In this document: one piece after another, positions 43,573 to 53,207 of the stretch
How the letters are laid out: every line of letters starts with the position of its first letter
Numbering within the stretch: the first letter of the stretch is position 1
Assembly: GCA_023053575.1 (NCBI GenBank)
Contig: JAKZAP010000018.1
Location: 10,974,001 to 11,038,000, forward strand
Origin: Branchinecta lynchi
Lineage: Eukaryota > Arthropoda > Branchiopoda > Anostraca > Branchinectidae
Reading direction: 5' to 3'
DNA: 64,000 bases
The notes under the pieces: generated by a model
The model's input: only the letters and a program-made list of their open reading frames with translations
The model's database searches: none
Told to the model about the DNA's origin: nothing
Made by a program: the position numbers and the translations under genes

Positions 43573-44845
43573 GGTACATAAGGACCAATGTATATTTGTC
43601 AGTCTTAAGTCAGTCTTAAGACAGTGGTGATTAAGGACAGTTGGATTAACAGATGTATTCGATGCATGCAAAACCTCAATATTAAAGGTAGGCTACACTT
43701 TTACTGAATGTAGTACCCAGGGCCTACCGTCAGAACTTCCCCTCCACAGTCACGAACCAACCCTTCGAGGATTATCGATGAATAGTTGACCGGTATAGTC
43801 TAATTTGTACCAACCGCTCGGGTACACGCTACACTTATATTAGATACTCGGTTTCGGACAACAAGTTATTATTAGATACTCGGTTTCGGACAAGTTAAAG
43901 CATAAAAGACGCACAAGATAGTCATAATTTAATACTGGTGGATAACTTAACACAAGTCAAAATTCATCCAGCCGCGGTGAATTTGAATGTCAGCAAAAGC
44001 ATGGTTTTCAATGGCCAACAAAGCGTCTAGTCACGTCTGAGAGATCCACGTAGCACAAGATCACGTCTGGGGAACGCCGTCTATTTTTAGGACTGAAAGT
44101 TGCTTAGATAGTTGCTTTATATTTTAAGCATAGAGGTACAAACACGTTCGTAAGAAAAAGTTCATTCGAGAAAATGGATTATTCGGGAATACCGAAGTAA
44201 CACATTTTGATCGGACCTTCAAGCCTAGCTTACATTTAGGTGATCGATAATCATAGAATGTAGGATGTCAGCCCTTCGGTTAAAACTTAAAGTCCATATC
44301 AAAACCTGTCAAACAGTGAGCAAAAAAGAAAAATTTCCTAGGTTGAATTAATTCGGTCTGGACTAAATCTCCGCCGATTATCCAGGACAGCCGTTATGGC
44401 ACGTATGGAGCCAAGGATCAAACTAATAATTTCCGTCTGATGTTCCAACTGTTTATTGCAAATACAAATAATTAAAAAAAAACAAGACGAGTGTGGTACT
44501 TCTAAAGACAACAAAAATAATCAATTAAGTCTTATAATTCTTTGCTAATGAAACTTGTAAATTTCGTCATCTGGAAAAGAAGACCTTATGCGTGGGGTTT
44601 TTCTCGAGCCAAAATAGCAGCCCAGCTATCAAGTTCAAATCTAAATAAACTGGTGGCTTGCGATCAGTAAGAAAAGGTAAACAGAATGTTTAGATTAGGT
44701 CTTTAATGTGTGTGCGTTTTTCAGTGTGTATGGCAGTTTTGTAGAATGAAATGTTGCTGGTATCAAAAACAGGTGTTTGGAGGCCATCTTTAAGTATGTC
44801 TGATCATGAGGAATCACTTAGTTCTGAAGCTCAGCCGGGACAGCA
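43573..44845. other. No gene seen
   Basis: 'attagatactcggtttcgga' occurs twice in tandem at 43,838 and 43,873. Otherwise this is unassigned AT-rich DNA. Confidence 0.45.
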
Positions 44846-44854
44846 CATATTTCT

Positions 44855-45527
44855 GGGATCGACTAAAACCAGGAAGGGAAGGGAACGCGAGAAAAGCAGG
44901 AAGGCATACTAAAACCAGGAAGGGCATACTAAAACGAGGAAGGCCGCACCGTTCCCTTCCTCTGTTTAGTATTCTTTGAGGGGCCGGCAACTTTTCAAAT
45001 TCAAAGTTCCCATCCCTTCCTCGTTCTAGTATCCTGACACGGGTAGGCCTTACGTTCAGTGAGGGGTCGGGAACTATACAGATTCACCTTTTCATTTCTC
45101 GTTCCGTTCCGTTTTATTTTCAAGGTACTTCTGTACTTTCAAGGTACTAAAACGAGGAAGGAAATGGTAAACTTGAAATATCTTAGTTGCCGACCCCTCG
45201 CTGGACTCGGGAGGATTTTAGTCGCCTACCGTCAGAACGAGAAATGAAAAGGTGAATTAGAATTGTTATAGTTGCCTACCCCTCACTGAATTTACTGCCG
45301 ACCCATGTCAGGGTACTAAAGCGAGGAAGGGACGGTGAATTATGAATTTGAAAAGTTGCTGAACCCTCAAAGAATACTAAATAGAGGAAGTGAACGGTGC
45401 GGCGAATTCTGGCGACAGCCTTCCTTGTTTTAGTACGCCCTTCCTCGTTTTAGTATGCCCTTCCTGGTTTTAGTATACCTTCCTGCTTTTCTCGTGTTCC
45501 CTTCCCTTCCTGGTTTTAGTCGATCCC
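44855..45527. mobile_element. Fold-back Mutator-like MITE, copy D2
   Basis: 673 bp. The ends are GGGATCGACTAAAACCAGGA and the inverse. The flanks CATATTTCT and CATATTTCC agree at 8 of 9 positions. Both arms are colinear with D1, including 'gaggggtcggcaac' and 'ccaggaaggcatactaaaa' motifs, but the loop is different from D1. Confidence 0.9.
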
Positions 45528-45536
45528 CATATTTCC

Positions 45537-46822
45537 ATACTATTAGTTTACTCCAGAAGTAAGGGACAGTAAAAACGTGCGGATACTGTATATAGGCACC
45601 AAAAGTACTCGTGACCGAAACTGTGGTACTGATGTGAAAGCAGTGACGGAAAGTTGGATATCAACGCTAAGTCGTTCAGATTGTCACGAAAATCGGTACT
45701 GTTTTGTTGGAACCTGAAGCCTACCTGAAAATAGTACCACAGGCCACACATCACGTAAACAAACCACCAGTAGCCTACCGCTACTGGAATGTTCCTACCT
45801 AGAAAACAAGTGGGTAGGTCCTGCCTTACTTATCTTTTCTGAAGGGTCAAGCCATATCTGGTTGCAGTTGCCAAATAGGCTTGATCGAAGCTTTGGGGTT
45901 GACAAAAAACCCTAGCACTGAAGTTTCTGCTGCCGTTTTGTTGCAGCCGAAAAGCTTAAAGTGCAATAGGCCAATCACACTGTCACGATGTCATATTGCC
46001 ATATCAGCCGGTTCCTATATAATTTGTTTTCGCAGTTGTATGTTTGCAGCGTTTTGTAGCCTGCCATCCTCTAGTTAAGTAGCTTCGAAAAATATAAGAA
46101 AAATTTAAGTAAAATATAAAAATATATTGACATAACTAGGGCCATAACTAGTGCCAAGTCTGCTTTATGGATATTTTCTGGTAGCATAAACTCCTCCGTG
46201 TCCCGGGGTCAGAGGCTTATCTGTCATTCATATTTCATGATTTACAGAAAAGTTCAATACAAAAGGCTGGTGTCAGGTAATTGTACCTTGACCACTACTG
46301 AGCATGTACAGTGTCACAACCTATAAGTATTCTTGCGATCTTCTTTACATCACGACACTGGTTGAGTGAGTTCAAGCGTTTTAGCAGCTCAGTGTTTGTA
46401 TAGTATTAACTTTTACGATCATTAAAGTTCAAATAGCCAACTGAAAGCCCAGATTTATGTGAATGTAGGCTGTGTACGCAAGCTCAAAGTAACTTGTGCC
46501 GATCATGTTCCGAACTATGTGTTAACTTTTACGGGTAATAAAGATCCAGCAATCAACCGACAGACCAGATATCTTCGAGTTTCCCAGACACTCGAGGAAT
46601 TTATATTGCCGAATAGCATTATCATTTAGATGAAAATCCAGCAGTACTCAAATAACTACAAGCGACGCCGACGAGGATAGACTGAAACAGGGAAGGAAAA
46701 CGAAGGCATGATGCAATAGCTCTCGGCCGACATATCATCTATCTCGCGTACAAGCCTTTTCAAAATAATGTCCACCTTGTCAGAATCCTTGAATATTTTT
46801 ACTGTTAAAATAAAGTCCAAGA
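45537..46822. other. No gene or clear repeat seen
   Basis: Only short frames occur (for example 45,881-46,078), without domains or splice support. Confidence 0.45.
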
Positions 46823-47078
46823 ATGGATTCAGCATGTCTCCTTACCCCTAAATCAACTATAACCTCTGAATCTGAGACCCCTCCCCCACCCTCGAATATG
46901 GGGCTACAGAGCTCATCTTCAAAATTGAGCTGTACTTTGACCCAAAGGATCCTTCCACCAAGTTTCATCAAAGTATCTCAATCCCCTCGAGGGTTATCGT
47001 TCAGACAGACGAACAGACGGACAACTTTTGCGATGTCATAGTTATCCCTCCACTTACGTTTCGGGATCCCAGAAACTC
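46823..47078 (-). repeat. Family A head fragment, copy A12
   Basis: In reverse orientation it has part of one internal unit, the G-rich box (C-rich here), the core (CCAAGTTTCATCAAAG), a short CTGTC-type run and the terminal GGGATCCC at about 47,063. The remaining units and tail are absent. Confidence 0.75.
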
Positions 47079-47198
47079 ACTGGAGTTTAAAATTCGGGTG
47101 TTTGTGAACCCAGTTTAAATCTGCGACTATGATTTGTTCGCCCGATGCGGTCGGCGTTTAATGAACGCCACCGTTTCCATAACAAATACTCAAAACCA

Positions 47199-47605
47199 CC
47201 GTTTCCGGCTCTAACCACCGAAACCATATATTTCACGAAAAGCTAAGGTGGTTGAAAAAAAGCTGCCACTGTGTCCATCTTCAACCATCGAAACCGCCGT
47301 TTCAGTCTATAACCCTCGAAAACACCGTTTCCGTCTCTAATCAGTGAAGCCGTACATTCAAAGGGAAGTCAAGATTGCTGAAACCAGTACCACAGTTCGC
47401 GTCTCTGGCCATCGAAATCACCGTTTCCGTCTCTAGCCGCTGGAGCTACCAATTACAAGGAGAGCCATATGGACTAAAACCATCGTCACCTTTATCGTCT
47501 CGAACCATCTAAACCAACGTTTCCGTCTGGAACCGTTGGAACCCCCAATTCAAAGGAAAGCCAAGTAGGCTGAAACCAACACAACCGTTCGTTATATCTC
47601 TAACC
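47199..47605 (+). repeat. Degenerate tandem array, period ~97 bp
   Basis: About four units. Each contains 'accaccgtttccgtctctaa' variants, then 'ccaattcaaagg' and 'aagcc...gctgaaacca'. The array is interrupted at ~47,606 and resumes at ~47,770 with 'gtctctaaccaccgaaacc'. Confidence 0.65.
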
Positions 47606-47769
47606 AGGCCAGTATCCAGGAATTTATTTTGGGGGGGGGGGATGCCTGCGGGTAGGACAAAAAAGTACAAAAAAGATAGATCAGAGGTGAAATCCTATAA
47701 AAATGATTATTTTTGTATGTTTCGGGGGGGAGGGGTCAACCCCCTAGCCCCGGCCCTTGGATAGGGCCT
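47606..47769. mobile_element. Short GC-end MITE inside the 97 bp array
   Basis: The inverted ends are AGGCCAGTATCCAGG and CCTTGGATAGGGCCT. The interior has a G-run of ten and a 'ggggtcaacccccta' palindrome. 'TCTCTAACC' occurs on both sides, but that is also the array motif, so a target duplication cannot be proved. Confidence 0.55.
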
Positions 47770-47850
47770 TGTCTCTAACCACCGAAACCATTAAAACCGT
47801 CTTTGTCGACTTTCCGTGTCCAATACTGCCAATGAAGAGTCGCCGTGTAC

Positions 47851-47978
47851 CTAGCGGAAGTGCCGGAAGCGTCGCCACCTACGAACGTCGTTAGTTCGTT
47901 GACACATAATTTGAGTCCTCGTTTAGGCGGTGTTTCTCGTTCTTCCCGATGTTTCTGGCGTGTTTTGGACTTAGTCAT
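47851..47978 (-). CDS. Possible first coding exon, basic N-terminus
   Basis: On the minus strand an ATG at 47,978 (ccatATGAC) opens 42 codons plus two bases, MTKSKTRQKHREERETPPKR and onward, to a donor-like GCTAG|gtacac. A high share of CpG and lower A+T set it apart from its neighbours. The frame continues to a total of 67 codons without the splice. Family unknown. Confidence 0.3.
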
Positions 47979-47979
47979 A

Positions 47980-48508
47980 TGGAGGTTATCCGTTGTTTTG
48001 CGACGACGGCACCTTTTCCGACCTTGTTTAAAGATCTACTATCTCCTGTTTTCTCGCTCGTCTTCCGTTTGCTTCAGGCTCTTTCGGCTGTGTGTTGACT
48101 CATGTTGTTATATAACGTAACTTACCTGTCCTTATTGCCAGTCATGATAGCGGTCTGGTTTGTTTTCGTCAGTGATTGAGCTCGGATAGTTGGGCTTAAA
48201 GCACACCTCTTACTATTTACTGTGTATGTTCCAATAATCGAAACTGTCAGAATACTGTAAGGCTCGGTTCCGCTTCTAACAAATTATCCACGGCATTGGC
48301 TATTTTAAGCTTTTCCCAGGCCTATTGGCTTCCAGCAAGATCTCGGCAAAATTCAGACAACCGGTCTTACGCGTCAATAGTATGAGACGCGAACACTCAC
48401 TGGTAGAATAATGCGCATACAAACCAGTGGATCGTGGCAAGTGCAAAGATTAGTGAGGTGTTGGGGAGGCTGGGATCATAGTTCGACTATGGATCTAACA
48501 AAATGTAC
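47980..48508. other. No gene seen
   Basis: If the preceding exon is real, this holds its promoter. No TATA-like motif is convincing. Confidence 0.4.
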
Positions 48509-49477
48509 TGGGATCCCAAAATGTAAGTGGAGGGATACCTATGACATCGCAAAAGTTGTCCGTCCGTCCGTCTGTCCGTCCTTTTGTGAGCACAATAACT
48601 CTTGAAGGGAATGAGATTTTTGATAAAACTTGGTGTGAGGGTTCTTTGGGTCAAGGGTAAGGTCGAGTTCGTAGATGGGCTCTGTAGCCCTAAATTTACG
48701 GGTCGGGGAGGTGGTTCAAATTAAGGGGCAAACAAAATATTTACAAGCAGATAATGTGCTACTTTGCCCGAAATCCGGCCAAAAGCGGAAAGTTTGTTAA
48801 AAGTAAAAGCTGTAGGCCTATTTGAAGTTGATTAAATATTCGATTTCGGGTAAGAAGACATACTGAACACGACGATGAAAACCATTTTCTCGCCGGACAA
48901 GTAGTTCGTCCGGAATCCGGCGAAAAAACGGAAATTTTGTTAAAAGCGAAAGTTTTATTTGAATTAGATGTTCGATTGAGGGATAAAAAGACATGCTGAA
49001 CACTTATGCGAAAATCATTTTCTACCCGGACAACTAGTCCGCCCTAAATCAGGACAAACCCGGAAAATCTTTTGAAATCAAAAGTTTTACTTCAAGTTGA
49101 TTAGATGACAGATTTAGAGATAAGAAGACACGCCGAATCCATGTATGACAATCTTTTTTTTACCCGGTCATTTCTTTTTTTGCTGGACAAGTAGTTCGCT
49201 TGGAATTCGGCCGAAACAGAAAATTTGGAAGTAAAGCAGGAAGTATCGATCAGTATTGTCAAAATAGATATGGCTTATAGAGGTATATGTGAACTTGGTT
49301 GTCTCGGATGACTAGCTATTTGCTGAAATAATCTGTTTCCAAATTCCAATAGCAAACTGTTCAAGGATTCTGGCGAAGACTAGGTCTGGCGAAGACTAGG
49401 TCTGGCGAAGACAAGACCCAATTGTCTGGATCAAATATTAAATTTTTGGGATCCCATTGAAACGTTTGGTCATCTTA
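48509..49477 (+). repeat. Family A copy A9
   Basis: ~970 bp with a full head and a long CCGTCCGTCTGTCCGTCC run. The first unit is shortened by a deletion ('gtgctactttgcccgaaatc'), three further units follow, and the tail is normal with an inserted repeat of 'gaagactaggtctggc'. Confidence 0.85.
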
Positions 49478-49497
49478 TTGTAGTAGGCATATGGAAA

Positions 49498-49567
49498 ATG
49501 TGTAGGAAAACCAAACTAACTATTTGCACCATCGGTGTAGGAAAACCAAACTAACTATTTGCACCAT
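49498..49567 (+). repeat. Perfect 35 bp tandem duplication
   Basis: 'gtgtaggaaaaccaaactaa' plus 15 further bases occurs twice back to back between A9 and A10. This is a recent slippage or break-repair event. Confidence 0.85.
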
Positions 49568-49593
49568 CGATTCATTTAAGTATTTTGTTTTCT

Positions 49594-50560
49594 GTTTTGG
49601 GATCCCAAAACTTAAGTGGAGGGATACCTATGACGTCGCAAAAGTTGTCCGTCTGTCCGTCCGTCTGTGAACACGATAACTCTAGAAGGGAATGAGACAT
49701 TTTGATGAAACTTGGTGTGAGGGTTCTTTGGATCAAGGGTGAGGTCGAATTCGTAGATGGGCTCTATAGCCTTACATTTAGGGGTGGGGTCCAAATTAAG
49801 GGGCAAACAAAATTTGTATTTACAGTTAATGTGGTAGTCGATAGACATGCTGAACACGGTGATGAAAACCATTTTCTTTCCGGACAAGTAGTTCGTCCGG
49901 AAACCGGAAAGTTTGTTAAAAGAAAAAGTTTTATTTGTAGTCGATTAGATGCTCCACTTAGGGATAAGAAGACATGCTGAAGACTTATGCAAAAATTATT
50001 TTCTATCTGGACAAACAGTTCGCCCGGAATCCGGACAAACCCGGAAAATTTGTTAAAAGCAGAAGTTTTACTTTAAGTTGATTAGATGACAGATTTAGGG
50101 GCAAGAAGAGACGTTGTATCCGTATATGACAATCATTTTTTACCCAGTCATGTAGTTCATCCGAAACCCGGCTGAAACCGGAAAAATTTGGAAAAGTTAA
50201 AGTTTTATTTGAAGTTGATTAGATGTTCTTTATAGGGATAAGGAGATACGCTGAATTTGTTTCTGAACTTTCTGTTTTTGCTGGAAAAGTAGTTCGCTCA
50301 GAATTCGGCTGAAACCGGAAATTTGGAAGAAGTGAAGCAGGAAGTATGTGTCAGTATCGTCAAAATAGATATGGCTTATAGAGGTATATCTTAACTTGGT
50401 TGTCTCAGATGACTAGCTATTTGCTAAATTAATCTGTTTCCAAATTTCACTAGTAAAAATGTTCAAGGATTCTGGCGAAGACTGGATCTGGCGAAGACAA
50501 GCCCCAATTGTCTGGATCAAATATTACATTTTTGGGATCCCACAGAAACCTTTGGTGTTA
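49594..50560 (+). repeat. Family A copy A10
   Basis: ~970 bp. The head palindrome is at 49,598, there are four to five units, and the tail palindrome is GGGATCCC at about 50,534. Its structure matches A6. With A9 it forms a direct pair ~120 bp apart. Confidence 0.85.
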
Positions 50561-50567
50561 TTTTTTG

Positions 50568-50929
50568 TTAATTCCCATACGTCCAGAGCATTAATGATGT
50601 AAACTAGATTACAATAAACAAACGCCGTAAATTATACTAAACTCGTTATAGTGATTTCTTGAAGATTCTGAAATTGAGCTAAACATTATTCAGCTTCCGA
50701 GATAACAAAAAAATTTCAAACTGGCCGATTATTTCTTCTTCTGACATACCTAAACGTCCACACGGTGAAACTTTTGGTGAATCCTCTTACACGCCACCCG
50801 ATCTTCTCGAAGGTTTTAGTAACTCTTTAATGTGACCACCGCCGGGAGATCAATGAATAGTTAATTAGCAATGGCCAAAGGCATGGGGTCCTTTAAATTC
50901 GGCATATGACCTGACCAGTTTGAACCGTT
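50568..50929. other. No feature seen
   Basis: AT-rich spacer between two family A copies. Confidence 0.4.
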
Positions 50930-51047
50930 TCTGGGATCCCAAACTTGGTGTGAGGATTCTTTGGGCAATACGACAAGTTGAGTTCCTAGATGGGCTCCGT
51001 AGTCCGTACGAGTGGGTTCCAAAAACAAAAAATATTTTCTTCTAAAT

Positions 51048-51852
51048 CAGTGGTTCTCAACCGGTAGTACGCGTACCCCAAGGGGTACGCGAGACCCTTG
51101 CAAGGGGTACGCGAAGGAACCAAATTGGTTTGGTTTGTAGCTTAAAAATCTCGCCTCACTCGTTTTTGATCGCCGAAAGCCTAATATTACCAGCAGAGGC
51201 ATCACCAGCCAAAATGTATCTTAAGAAGCAAGGTATTTTTACTGGCCGACAGGTTATTTTACCTACTGTTTTTTTTGTTTTGTTTTTTTAAGTGACTGCT
51301 TTTACGAATAATCGTGGCGCTTCGCGCCGACTCTTTTCTTTTTAATCGTCTGGCGGACCTTTTTTTGGGGGGGGGGGGGGTCAACCCGTGCGTGACGCCT
51401 CTGATTACAAGACCTAGTGAAAGTCAGTGAAATAACGTTGATTCAAAAACAGCTAGCCTACTGCCGTAAAATCTGTTCCTGTATCAAACAACATTGTTTC
51501 AAGAAGAATCGAAGACATTGCAAGTGATATTGTCATTCAGGTTGCGAATTAAGCTAACGAAAAAGTTTGCGATGCAGCTTGGTGAAAGCACGGAGAACAT
51601 CAAAACCAAACCCAGACACAGGCTGACTGTAAAAATATGCGGCTAGCGACGTCAAGCCGAGATTTTACAAAGTTTTTGCTACAATGCAGTCCCTAGTAAT
51701 TGCCTCATTGATTTTATATATATTTTCACACATGTATGCCTTATCATTTATGATAATAACTATCGTCTTTTTCACGTTCTGAAAAAGGGGGTACGCAATC
51801 TTTTCGAACGTTGATTAGGGGTACGCGGTACAGAAAAGGTTGGGAACCGCTA
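51048..51852. mobile_element. hAT-like non-autonomous element
   Basis: The ends are CAGTGGTTCTCAACC and GGTTGGGAACCGCTA (12 of 15 match after inversion), the classic hAT terminal motif. A perfect 8 bp duplication, TTCTAAAT, flanks it (51,040-51,047 and 51,853-51,860). Subterminal 'gggtacgcg' motifs occur at both ends. At 805 bp, no transposase frame is present. Confidence 0.9.
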
Positions 51853-52103
51853 TTCTAAATCTATGCGATGGTCGATTTAGGGGTAGGGAGTCCTGCTGAA
51901 TCCATATATGAAAATCATCATTTGTTAAGATTGAAAGTCGTACCTGAAGTTAATTGGGAGGGTCGATGTAGACGTAACGAGACATGCAGAATCGATATTC
52001 AAGTATTCATTCAGGTATCACAAGTATTCGATATCACAAGTATTCATTCAGCAGTTGAACGAGCAAGTCGCATTTCACTGTGAGCGCGCTATAGCTAGTT
52101 ATC

Positions 52104-53207
52104 ATGCCCGGAGGAGATGAGGACAATTTGCATTATTCTCCGGTGCTGAATTTTGTTCAGCATAATGTTGAAAAAGGAATTGATGATGAGATGATTAAGA
52201 AGTTCGGTGCGGAGTTTTTTGACGTTGATGATATCGTGAAAGCGAAGAAATGGTTTGGGTCCAAGCTGTATCCAGACGCTTTATTTCAGAAGCGATCTGG
52301 ATTGAAAGCGTCACTAAGCCATCTAGGAGATATACTGGATTTTATCAAGAATGGCAATACAGATGATTTCGACATCCCGGCTTTTGTTATATTCAGCCCT
52401 AGTGAAGTCCCATTGATACCAGCTACAGCTTACTCTGCTCTCGTTTCGAGAGTGAACGAGCTGCATGTCCAGCTAAAGACAATTTCCAACCAGTTTGAGG
52501 CGTATTCAAACCATTTCCCGCCATTACCACAGTCTGGAGCCAGTGCCTCGAAACCATCCGATAGCCACTCTACTATTGTTGTCTCTAAATTGCCACCGTC
52601 TATTAGAGATCCGACAAGCCGCAAGGACTTTATCGACCAACTAAGTGGTCATGATTCGATTGCTAGTATTCGGCCGATGGGAGATAAACTGTTCGTGAAT
52701 ATTGAGAAATCGGTAGCTTCTGATTTCTGTGAGTCTGTGAAGTCTGTTGTCTCGGGTGCTGGCACGAAGGTTCTGCAGAAACGTTACCTCGGAATAATAA
52801 AAGGAATCCCGGAGTCATTTAATGCTTCCGAATTCAAAATGCACCCAGGAGTCGCTGACGCAAATCGAATTGGTTCGTCCCAAACTATCAAGTTAGACTT
52901 TTCGGATTCGTTTGCAAAACGTGACGCCATGAAGATTGGGATAAAAATCGGTTACGAGATCTTCAGAGTTTATGATTTCATAAGTGTACCGCGATGTTGC
53001 TATAAGTGCAGGTCTCCTGATCACGTTTCCAGCGAATGTAACAGTCAGGTGGAAAAATGTGCGCGCTGTGCCGAAAATCACACTTCCCCGAAAGATGCGC
53101 CCTGTAGAAATAGCCCTAAATGTGCAAACTGCGACGGCTCTCACACCTCATATAGTCTATTATGTCCAGTGCTCAAGTCTCGTATTGCGGCCGGTGTGAA
53201 AAAATGA
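52104..53207 (+). CDS. LINE-2 ORF1: zinc-knuckle gag-like protein
   Basis: The 367-residue nucleic-acid-binding ORF1 protein would coat the element RNA. Unlike LINE-1 ORF1 it has no PHD finger. It starts at the ATG 52,104 with a short acidic N-terminus, and at residues ~35-50 has the conserved ORF1 segment FFDVDDIVKAKKWF, matching FYSVESLQRAK of LINE-1. A coiled stretch around 118-135 (VNELHVQLKTISNQ) may mediate oligomerisation. Near residues 295-350 are three zinc knuckles: CYKCRSPDHVSSEC (CX2CX4HX4C), then CARC... and CANC...-type variants. The stop TGA at 53,205 lies in an ATGATG overlap with ORF2. Confidence 0.85.
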   Translation: MPGGDEDNLHYSPVLNFVQHNVEKGIDDEMIKKFGAEFFDVDDIVKAKKWFGSKLYPDALFQKRSGLKASLSHLGDILDFIKNGNTDDFDIPAFVIFSPSEVPLIPATAYSALVSRVNELHVQLKTISNQFEAYSNHFPPLPQSGASASKPSDSHSTIVVSKLPPSIRDPTSRKDFIDQLSGHDSIASIRPMGDKLFVNIEKSVASDFCESVKSVVSGAGTKVLQKRYLGIIKGIPESFNASEFKMHPGVADANRIGSSQTIKLDFSDSFAKRDAMKIGIKIGYEIFRVYDFISVPRCCYKCRSPDHVSSECNSQVEKCARCAENHTSPKDAPCRNSPKCANCDGSHTSYSLLCPVLKSRIAAGVKK

